NCBI GenBank assembly: GCA_016212785.1
Contig: JACRDW010000104.1
Location: forward strand, 1 to 14,690
Origin: Methanobacteriota archaeon
GTDB lineage: Archaea > Hydrothermarchaeota > Hydrothermarchaeia > Hydrothermarchaeales > JACRDW01
DNA: 14,690 nucleotides
Direction: 5' to 3'
In this document: positions 7,466 to 12,985 of the stretch, piece by piece
Layout of the letters: every line of letters starts with the position of its first letter
How positions within the stretch are numbered: the stretch's first letter is position 1
The notes under the pieces: generated by a model
Seen by the model: the letters and a program-made list of their open reading frames with translations, nothing else
Database searches by the model: none
What the model was told of the DNA's origin: nothing
Made by a program: the position numbers and the translations under genes

Positions 7466-9676
7466 CTAGCGCTCATACCTCGAAGCAATAACCTTTCTGA
7501 TTTCTTCTGCGATTTTTCTGCCTATGCCCCTGACTTTCTCGAGCTCTTCCTCGCTTGCGTTGAAAATACCCTGCACTGATTTAAATTCCTCCAGCAGTCT
7601 TCTCGCTATTGTTATATTCACCTTCGGCAGACCGGCAACGACGTACTCCTGCTGCTCCTCCAGGCTCAGCACTCTCTTTTCACCTCTGATCTGCACCTCG
7701 CCTTCCCTCTCCTCGTGCTCCCTCCTGACGATTGAGGCAATCATTGCTGCGGTTTCCTTTTCATCCTTTGTGAAAAGAATCGGAACTCCAAAATCTACTG
7801 CTATCGCTGCAAGCGCTCCTCGAATCGCATTTGGATGAATATCTCTTTTCGAGTACAGGCCCTCGCCTTCGATTATTAAAACTGGCCTCTGAAAGGTTTG
7901 CCTGAGCCGCAGAACCTGCTCGAGCAGGCGCTTGTCGACTATGCTCTGGAGAAAATCCTCAGCAGTTTTTCTCTCCACGCAAACCCTGTCGCTCAGGATA
8001 TAATCCCCAACCTCCAGCCTTCGGGGCTTTGAGATTATCCCAAATTCGAGCAGTTCTCTTGCAACTGCAGATGAAAGCTCCCTCGAGTCAACTATAATGT
8101 TGTAGCTTTTCTCAAAGAAATCCTGCAGCTGCTTTTGCTCTTTCTCTTTGAGGTACAATGGTTTGTAGTACTTATTTTTCAGACTTTCAAGAACGCTGTG
8201 CATTCTCTTTTCCTTGCGGAAGCTGCTCCAGTAGAACCACTCGTCTCTCGTTTTCTTCGTCATCAGAACGATTACTCTGCCTGCCCTGCTCCTTCCTGTC
8301 CTGCCCCTGCGCTGAATGCTGCGAATCTCGCTCGGTATAGGCTCGTAGAAAATAACTAAATCTACCTTCGGGATGTCGAGACCTTCCTCGCCGACAGAAG
8401 TTGCTACTAAAACGTTGTACTCGCAGCTTCGGAATTTTTCCAGAATATCCAGCTGCTGCTTCTGCGTCAGTCCTTTGTCCTCTTCCTTCGAAGCCTGACC
8501 GACGAATCTCACCGGCTTGATACCGTCTATCTTATCGAGCCTTTCAACAATCTTCTGCGCAGAATCTCTGTACTGCGAGAAGACTATCATCTGCTTTCCT
8601 TTTTCTTTTTCAACGATTTCAGCGAGCACGTCCAGCTTTGGATGATGCATCTGCTGTGAGAGATTTTCAGTAATGCGAACAGCGCGCATGAATTTTACCT
8701 CACCGAGTAGATTTTTTACCGCCTTTGAGGAGCCCTTCTGCACTCTCTTGAAGTACTTTGCAAGGGTCGTCAGACCCTGCGTTTCAAGCAGCTCTATCGC
8801 ATGGGCAACGTTTATGCAAGCTGCAACCTGTGAAAGTGCGATATAAAGCTCGGGCGCGGGCTGCGCTTTCGCAAGCTCTTCCTGCAGCTTGCCGCGAAGG
8901 ACGAGCAGCTCTTTTTTAGGAATATTTATGTTCGATGAGCGTACTGCCCCAAGTTTTTTTAGATTCTCCAGCCTTTCTTTGAGAACGCTCTCGAGCAGCA
9001 GTTTTATTTTTTCAAAATCCTCAGGCAGCTCGACGCTCCGCCACTCTATTTCTATGCCCTTTATGTACGGCCTTACGTCCGGGTCTCGCTCTGTTCTGAC
9101 TTCAATATTCTCAATGAACAGCTTTTCGCACACCTCGCCTATTTTTTCCTCCTCGCCCCCGGGAGAGGCTGTGAGCGCAAGTATTAGAGGCTGTAGTGCA
9201 GCCTCTCTGTACTTCTTTGCAATGAACGAGTAGGGATAGTCGCCTGTGCATCTGTGCGCTTCGTCAAATATAACAAGCGATACGTCCGCCAGGGGATACC
9301 TGCCCGAGATTAAGTCGTTCTCGATCACCTGCGGAGTTGCGCAGACTATTTTTGACTTCTTCCAGAGTGCGTCTCTCTCTTCAGGAGGCGTGTGTCCTGT
9401 GAAAACGTTTACCTCGCCTTCCCCTGCTTTCAAGAATTTCTTAAAACTCGCCGCATGCTGATTAACGAGTGGTCGAGTCGTGGAAATCATGAGTATCTTG
9501 CTCTCAGGAAACTTCGCTAATCTGTGCGCAGCCAGTAAAATCGCTATAACTGTTTTTCCGAGCGCAGTCGGCGCAACAACGAGAGTGTTGCCCTTGGCAG
9601 CGTTGCCCACGATAACTTCCTGATAGAGCCTCGACTCTATCGCGTTTTCCCTGACCAGCGGATGCGCCACGAACAT
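7466..9676 (-). CDS. hef: Hef helicase-nuclease (archaeal FANCM/XPF homologue)
   Basis: Hef repairs and restarts stalled replication forks: an SF2 helicase that remodels forked DNA fused to an XPF-type structure-specific nuclease. In the 736-residue protein I see the Q-like RLYQ motif, Walker A APTALGKT (35-42, with Ala where Gly is usual), DEAH (138-141), LTASPGG (168-174), SVGEEGLDIP (427-436) and QRRGRTGRS (455-463). A short linker contains a QKQLQDFF sequence (514-521) matching a PCNA-interaction box. The ERCC4 nuclease shows DSRE (530-533), GDY (557-559) and ERKTAED (568-574), all intact, and tandem helix-hairpin-helix motifs end the protein (about 682-730). Length is normal for Hef. I chose ATG 9676, since the protein then begins MFVAHPLV as relatives do and lies 24-25 nt from a TATA box; TTG 9694 would add six residues. 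The gene stands alone, convergent with the nuclease pseudogene. Confidence 0.96.
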   Translation of the reverse strand: MFVAHPLVRENAIESRLYQEVIVGNAAKGNTLVVAPTALGKTVIAILLAAHRLAKFPESKILMISTTRPLVNQHAASFKKFLKAGEGEVNVFTGHTPPEERDALWKKSKIVCATPQVIENDLISGRYPLADVSLVIFDEAHRCTGDYPYSFIAKKYREAALQPLILALTASPGGEEEKIGEVCEKLFIENIEVRTERDPDVRPYIKGIEIEWRSVELPEDFEKIKLLLESVLKERLENLKKLGAVRSSNINIPKKELLVLRGKLQEELAKAQPAPELYIALSQVAACINVAHAIELLETQGLTTLAKYFKRVQKGSSKAVKNLLGEVKFMRAVRITENLSQQMHHPKLDVLAEIVEKEKGKQMIVFSQYRDSAQKIVERLDKIDGIKPVRFVGQASKEEDKGLTQKQQLDILEKFRSCEYNVLVATSVGEEGLDIPKVDLVIFYEPIPSEIRSIQRRGRTGRSRAGRVIVLMTKKTRDEWFYWSSFRKEKRMHSVLESLKNKYYKPLYLKEKEQKQLQDFFEKSYNIIVDSRELSSAVARELLEFGIISKPRRLEVGDYILSDRVCVERKTAEDFLQSIVDKRLLEQVLRLRQTFQRPVLIIEGEGLYSKRDIHPNAIRGALAAIAVDFGVPILFTKDEKETAAMIASIVRREHEEREGEVQIRGEKRVLSLEEQQEYVVAGLPKVNITIARRLLEEFKSVQGIFNASEEELEKVRGIGRKIAEEIRKVIASRYER

Positions 9677-9696
9677 GTAATTCAATAGATTCAAGG

Positions 9697-9704
9697 ATAT
9701 TAAA
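9697..9704 (-). promoter_or_regulatory. Probable TATA box of hef
   Basis: On the minus strand the sequence reads TTTAATAT, preceded by a purine-rich GCGAAAAA that could serve as a BRE. The centre is 24-25 nt from ATG 9676, so transcription would begin at or next to the start codon. This supports a leaderless hef mRNA and the ATG over the TTG start, and fits the absence of a Shine-Dalgarno. Confidence 0.5.
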
Positions 9705-9723
9705 CTATTTTTCGCAAAGCAAA

Positions 9724-9731
9724 TTTTAAAT
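9724..9731 (+). promoter_or_regulatory. Probable TATA box of the FN3/propeller lipoprotein gene
   Basis: TTTTAAAT lies about 46 nt before ATG 9774. The expected start of transcription near 9753 leaves a leader of about 20 nt that contains GGAG (9764-9767), 6 nt from the ATG. The two divergent TATA boxes of this region are only about 27 bp apart, so the hef and lipoprotein promoters probably compete or are co-regulated. Confidence 0.45.
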
Positions 9732-9773
9732 AGATTGAATTTTTAACGATAATGGCAAGTGTTGGAGTAAGAT

Positions 9774-11132
9774 ATGTATCTGGTTATAGTACTTTTGATA
9801 GGGATTTTCAGCGGGTGTGTAGGAGAAGAAAAACCGGGCGGTATTGCAACGACCGAGGCGCCTGTAACGACGTCGCCTTCGCTTACGCCGGCGCCTGATA
9901 CGACGCCTCCATCCGCAATTACTGGCTTAACCGCAATGGATGCCTACGACGGGAAGGTGGTTCTGAGCTGGAGCAAGAGCACCGCTGGAGACTTCAGCCA
10001 TTATAACATATACGCAAGTAAATCAGAGATAGCAAGTGTTGGCGGCATGACGCCTGTTCACCAATTAAGAGACGTTGCAACGAATACCTATCAAGTGACC
10101 GGTCTTCAAATCGATACAAAGTATTACTTCTCTGTAACCGCAGCTGATAAAAGCGGCAATGAAAACAAGTTGGTAGCCAGTGTAAGCGCAACACCTGCTT
10201 CGATGCCGAGGGGAACTTCAGACCCGGAGATTTACGTGGATGTGTATCGCTCAGACAAAGCATGTGCCGGCACTACGCTGCTGCCGGACAACCACAACCC
10301 TGAAAGGCCCAGAATAATAGAGGTGAACATGCTGGGGGAAATTATTTGGGAATACCTAGTTCCGAAAGATTTGAGGCAGTATAATAATCCTGGATTTGAC
10401 GTTGAACGGCTGCCCAATGACAACGTGCTGTTCGTGCTGCCGCGCAAAGGCGTGTATGAGATTAATCGTAAGGGCGATGTCGTGTGGTCGTACTTGGATA
10501 CGAAAATATCCCATGATGCAGACCGCCTGCCAAACGGCAACACTATTTTTGTGTTCGGCGCTTATGACCAGATAAGCGATGCCCAGGTGAAGGAAGTAAA
10601 TCCGAAGGGAGAGATTGTCTGGGCCTGGTATGCGAAAGACCACTTCAACAAGGCGCCTTATAAGGATATTCAGGACGAGGGCTGGACGCATACAAATGCG
10701 GTCACCAGACTGCAGAACGGCAACACGCTGATCAGTCCAAGAAATTTCAACTTCCTGGTCGAAGTCGACTACAAGGGCTCAGTCGTCAGGACCATCGGCG
10801 AGGGACTTCTGGAAGGTCAGCACGATCCAGAGGTTCTTCCCAACGGCAATATACTGCTCGCAAACCACCGCAGACCCCACACCGCAGTTGAAATCGACTC
10901 AAATGGCAAGATTGTCTGGCAGCATGTAATGCCCGACCGAGGCACCTGGCCAGTGAGAGACGCCAACAGATTGCCAAACGGCAATACCCTGATTACCGGG
11001 ACAACGAAGATAATTGAAGTCACCGGAGAAGGAGAAATTGTCTGGCAACTTGCGCTGAAAGGTGTGACTTTTGAAAGAGAAAAGGCGGCAGGGTTGGGGT
11101 TCTATAAAGCTGAGAGGATAAGTCCGCACTGA
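9774..11132 (+). CDS. Secreted lipoprotein with FN3 domain and arylsulfotransferase-like propeller
   Basis: This 452-residue protein starts at ATG 9774, with an in-frame TAA two codons upstream and GGAG 6 nt before. A short hydrophobic leader ends in a lipobox FSGC (Cys15), so it is probably lipid-anchored on the cell surface; the leader lacks the usual basic residues. A Thr/Pro-rich linker (about 25-45) precedes one fibronectin type III domain (about 46-141). The rest (about 165-430) is a beta-propeller of the arylsulfotransferase/PQQ-like group: six repeats of the type E(V/I)xxxG(E/K)IVW and five of LPNGNTL, with HDADR, HTNAV and HDPEV leading into repeats (His247, His306, His350). These match the conserved His positions seen in aryl-sulfate sulfotransferase-like families. 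Whether it transfers sulfate is not shown; it may only bind a ligand or surface polymer. It is a single gene, divergent from hef. Confidence 0.85.
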   Translation: MYLVIVLLIGIFSGCVGEEKPGGIATTEAPVTTSPSLTPAPDTTPPSAITGLTAMDAYDGKVVLSWSKSTAGDFSHYNIYASKSEIASVGGMTPVHQLRDVATNTYQVTGLQIDTKYYFSVTAADKSGNENKLVASVSATPASMPRGTSDPEIYVDVYRSDKACAGTTLLPDNHNPERPRIIEVNMLGEIIWEYLVPKDLRQYNNPGFDVERLPNDNVLFVLPRKGVYEINRKGDVVWSYLDTKISHDADRLPNGNTIFVFGAYDQISDAQVKEVNPKGEIVWAWYAKDHFNKAPYKDIQDEGWTHTNAVTRLQNGNTLISPRNFNFLVEVDYKGSVVRTIGEGLLEGQHDPEVLPNGNILLANHRRPHTAVEIDSNGKIVWQHVMPDRGTWPVRDANRLPNGNTLITGTTKIIEVTGEGEIVWQLALKGVTFEREKAAGLGFYKAERISPH

Positions 11133-11190
11133 GATAAAAGTTTACGAGGCTCTGCTTTGAAACATCCCTGTGCGACATAGTGAGTGTAAA

Positions 11191-11223
11191 AAGCTATATG
11201 AAAAAGGAAGCTATATTTCCTTT
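11191..11223 (+). repeat. 9-bp direct repeat overlapping a 7-bp hairpin
   Basis: AAGCTATAT occurs at 11191-11199 and again at 11208-11216, a 17-nt period. The second copy is partly the loop of a perfect hairpin, AAAGGAA (11203-11209) pairing with TTCCTTT (11217-11223). It lies 59 nt downstream of the lipoprotein stop and about 65 nt upstream of the PIN gene TATA box. It could be a transcript-end structure or an operator; no T-run follows directly. Otherwise 11133-11320 shows no gene. Confidence 0.4.
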
Positions 11224-11287
11224 CGAATTTTATAGTCCTTGATTTGCATAGAAAACACAGGAAATATTCGTGCAGAATGCAAAAGTG

Positions 11288-11297
11288 TTTTATATAT
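11288..11297 (+). promoter_or_regulatory. TATA box of the PIN-domain gene
   Basis: TTTTATATAT is a near-consensus archaeal TATA box centred about 28 nt before ATG 11321. The start of transcription would fall at the ATG, so the mRNA is probably leaderless; no Shine-Dalgarno is present upstream. Confidence 0.6.
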
Positions 11298-11320
11298 CGC
11301 GCATGTAGCAAAATGTTAGT

Positions 11321-11791
11321 ATGGATAACAGAAAATATAAACAGAGCATATATTTCGATACCGATATTATAATTAACTACTTTAAGGAGGGGGATATTGG
11401 TAAACATGCAAGGAAAGTTATATCTCAAGCTAAAAAAATGTGTAAGAATCCCGAGGTAATTGTTAAAGTACCCTTAATTGTTCTTGGAGAGTTAACAATG
11501 ATAAGTATGAAAAAGGAAAAAATAGACTTATCTAAGCTCTTAAAACGTGAGTTAGATGCCGAATTTACATCTCCGAATAAAGAGAGTTATACGATAGCCT
11601 TCCGATTAATGAATGAAGACAAGCTTTTAGAGGCAGCGGATTCTTTATTAGTAGCTCAGGCATTAACTGACAAGATTTCTGAATGGCTCATAACTACCGA
11701 CACAAAGTTAATTAATAACCTCATAATCTCTAAAATCAAAGAAGAATTACGCAGCAAACTAAAAATATCTGATAGATTTGGTATTGGGTAA
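11321..11791 (+). CDS. PIN-domain ribonuclease, possible VapC-like toxin
   Basis: This 156-residue protein is a PIN-domain metal-dependent RNase. The conserved acidic residues are in order: Asp13 and Asp15 in YFDTDI, Glu57 in VLGEL, Asp107 in ADSLLVAQA, and Asp127 in ITTDTKLI, so the active site looks complete. Length and layout fit VapC-like toxins, which cleave RNA and are held in check by a partner. No VapB-like DNA-binding antitoxin is encoded immediately upstream. The neighbour is a convergent gene whose stop is only 4 bp away and which resembles the Panacea antitoxin domain, so the two may form a toxin-antitoxin pair in an unusual orientation. ATG 11321 has a well-placed TATA box. The gene is AT-rich compared with hef and the AMP phosphorylase gene, which suggests acquisition. 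It could also be a solitary PIN RNase. Confidence 0.85.
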   Translation: MDNRKYKQSIYFDTDIIINYFKEGDIGKHARKVISQAKKMCKNPEVIVKVPLIVLGELTMISMKKEKIDLSKLLKRELDAEFTSPNKESYTIAFRLMNEDKLLEAADSLLVAQALTDKISEWLITTDTKLINNLIISKIKEELRSKLKISDRFGIG

Positions 11792-11795
11792 AATT

Positions 11796-12230
11796 TTATA
11801 TGGCATTCCGAAGTTTTAATTCGCTGATAATTTTTCTTAACTCTTCATTCGTGGCGAAGGACTTGCTGTTTTTAACAAGTTTTATAGTAGTATCGTTATC
11901 TATGTTGTATTTTTCCTTCACCATCACAATCGTACTAGCTAATTCGAGCCATCGCTCACTCTTACCCTTAATAAGACTTACAAAATTATCATTGAGAGGG
12001 GCATCGATATACTCTCTGCTCAATTTATAATAATCATCAGCCAGCCCTGGAGAATAAGGGCCGCGTATATACAAATTATAATTATAACCTAAATCGAGCC
12101 CATACTTTCTCGCAAGGTATATGTATTTTTGAAGCTTAAGCCTATGATTAAATAAATCAGCCTTAAAATTTATAATATCTCTCCTCTCCAAAGCCTTTAT
12201 AAAACCAACCAACTTCTTCATCCGCATCAT
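11796..12230 (-). CDS. Panacea/SocA-like (DUF4065-type) protein, possible antitoxin
   Basis: This 144-residue protein has no membrane segment. Its core reads RLKLQKYIYLA (about residues 30-40) followed by YIRGPYSPGLADDYYKLS (54-71). The KLQK-(I/L)-Y start and the GP-x-SP helix cap are the features I associate with the Panacea domain (DUF4065, COG3600 phage-associated proteins), whose members neutralise diverse toxins. A second helical part follows (SERWLELAST...). The assignment is by pattern only, so the family name is inferred. ATG 12230 is chosen because GAGGT (12240-12236) lies 5 nt upstream; ATG 12227 is also possible. It converges on the PIN gene with a 4-bp gap, which is unusual for a toxin-antitoxin pair since such genes normally share an operon. 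The region upstream holds palindromes that could be its operator. Confidence 0.72.
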   Translation of the reverse strand: MMRMKKLVGFIKALERRDIINFKADLFNHRLKLQKYIYLARKYGLDLGYNYNLYIRGPYSPGLADDYYKLSREYIDAPLNDNFVSLIKGKSERWLELASTIVMVKEKYNIDNDTTIKLVKNSKSFATNEELRKIISELKLRNAI

Positions 12231-12260
12231 ATTTTACCTCTTAAATCTTACTATCTACTA

Positions 12261-12286
12261 CTATTACTATATTTACTCTATTACTA
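12261..12286. repeat. 9-bp direct repeat CTATTACTA, 17-nt period
   Basis: CTATTACTA occurs at 12261-12269 and 12278-12286, in a run of ACTA-like sequence about 30-60 bp upstream of the Panacea-like gene. The 17-nt period puts the copies on nearly the same DNA face region and could mark an operator; low sequence complexity makes chance possible. Confidence 0.35.
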
Positions 12287-12298
12287 CAATTGAATTGT
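12286..12298. repeat. 13-nt palindrome ACAATT-G-AATTGT
   Basis: Two perfect 6-bp arms, ACAATT and AATTGT, flank a single G. It lies 56 bp upstream of the Panacea-like start codon on the minus strand, in a position suited to a dimeric repressor. Confidence 0.45.
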
Positions 12299-12309
12299 TA
12301 ACATAATCA

Positions 12310-12323
12310 AAGTATATATACTT
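12310..12323. repeat. 14-bp perfect palindrome around TATATATA, possible bidirectional TATA box or operator
   Basis: AAGTATATATACTT is a perfect 14-bp palindrome. Because its centre is TATA-like on both strands it could act as a TATA box for the minus-strand Panacea-like gene (transcript start near 12290) or as a repressor site. Function is inferred from position only. Confidence 0.45.
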
Positions 12324-12365
12324 CATTAGATGAAAAGACTAAAAAATACTATCCACTTTTTTGGT

Positions 12366-12495
12366 TCATTTCCTAAACTCATATAAAAATTCTGCAGCAG
12401 TTTTACCTTTTAAATTAGGTGTAGAAATTATATGAGAAAATTGATAATGTTTCAATTTTTATTTTCTAGATTCATTTGTGCAACCATCTTTCAAT
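12366..12495 (-). pseudogene. Decayed C-terminal remnant of a transposase-like gene
   Basis: On the minus strand, a 30-codon open stretch (12458 down to the TGA at 12366-12368) encodes a tail that includes HYQFSHIISTPNLKGKTAAE (followed by a short FLYEF-type end). The pattern aromatic-F-x-x-x-I-x-x-P-N-L-x-GKT-x-AE resembles the end of DDE transposases (typically F...IRPHxxLxGKTPAE). Just upstream, in shifted frames, are MNLENK and IERWLHK (about 12475-12495), consistent with the same gene broken by at least two frameshifts. No terminal inverted repeats were found and the family is not certain. The fragment reaches close to the promoter of the IF5A-like gene, so an insertion may once have landed there. 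Confidence 0.4.
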
Positions 12496-12514
12496 CCTCA
12501 TTTTACATATCGCA

Positions 12515-12522
12515 AAATTTAT
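12515..12522 (+). promoter_or_regulatory. Probable TATA box of the IF5A-like gene
   Basis: AAATTTAT centres about 30 nt before ATG 12549, which would give a transcript start a few bases before the start codon. There is no good Shine-Dalgarno in the intervening bases, so the mRNA is leaderless or nearly so. Confidence 0.4.
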
Positions 12523-12548
12523 CAGTTGCTGAAGAGAAAAATATTTCC

Positions 12549-12959
12549 ATGGCAACGAGGATTGGAAGGGTTGGAGATATAAAAGTCGGAAGGTACATAA
12601 TAATCGAGGGCGAGCCCTGCGAGGTGGTGAGCGTCAAGAAAGAAGTAAGCCCTATAGGAATGGAAAAGCTCGCAGTCACAGCGATAGGAATCCTAGATGG
12701 AAAGGAGAGAAGCTTTACTGCGCCTCTTGATTCTGAGTGCGAATTTCTTGTGGTGGAAATAAAGAATGCTCAGATTTTAGCTGCTGACAACGAGAATGTC
12801 CACTTGATAGACATGAGGACAGGGAAAAGATTTCAGGTAAAAAAACCAAGAGGAATAGAGAGCGAATTGAAGGCGGACACGCGGGTCGAATACATAGAGG
12901 TAATGGGAATTCCGAAATTAACAAAGATGGGTCTGCAAAATATTCACAGCTATACGTAG
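12549..12959 (+). CDS. IF5A/EF-P-like protein lacking the hypusine lysine
   Basis: The 136-residue protein has the aIF5A layout: an N-terminal SH3-like domain with VGRYIIIEGEPCEVVSV (about 13-29) and AIGILDGKERSF (45-56), then an OB-fold with VHLIDMRTGKRFQV (84-97) and VEYIEVMGIPKL (113-124). In canonical aIF5A the loop after VSV carries SKPGKHG, whose Lys becomes hypusine and stimulates peptide bond formation at stalled ribosomes. Here the loop (about 30-40) reads KKEVSPIGMEK: the PGK-H core is gone and a Pro or Ile sits at the tip. The protein therefore should not be hypusinated and may be a paralogue with another role. ATG 12549 fits the family N-terminus; the frame is open back to 12432, but that extension is hydrophobic and overlaps transposase debris. 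It converges on the AMP phosphorylase gene with a 26-bp gap. Confidence 0.85.
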   Translation: MATRIGRVGDIKVGRYIIIEGEPCEVVSVKKEVSPIGMEKLAVTAIGILDGKERSFTAPLDSECEFLVVEIKNAQILAADNENVHLIDMRTGKRFQVKKPRGIESELKADTRVEYIEVMGIPKLTKMGLQNIHSYT

Positions 12960-12985
12960 CATGTTTGACCCACTACGTCTATGTG

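Larger units (their letters stand above)
12231..12548. other. AT-rich intergenic region between the Panacea-like and IF5A-like genes
   Basis: These 318 bp contain no convincing intact gene. They hold, from left to right, a Shine-Dalgarno for the minus-strand Panacea-like gene, a 9-bp direct repeat, two palindromes, a decayed transposase-like fragment on the minus strand, and a TATA box for the IF5A-like gene. No tRNA or other structured RNA gene was recognised. Confidence 0.6.

Noticed and set aside
7524..9461. Several + strand frames of 60-114 codons opposite hef
   Set aside because: They mirror the hef codons, are rich in Ser and Leu, and have no family resemblance or ribosome binding sites.
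12330..12386. 18-codon reading frame (MKRLKNTIHFFGS...) downstream of the TATATATA palindrome
   Set aside because: It is very short, has no ribosome binding site, and overlaps the end of the minus-strand transposase-like fragment; no support for expression.
12432..12548. 39-codon N-terminal extension of the IF5A-like protein starting at ATG 12432
   Set aside because: The extension is hydrophobic, unlike any IF5A N-terminus, lacks a good ribosome binding site, and lies over the transposase-like fragment and the likely TATA box; ATG 12549 matches the family start.
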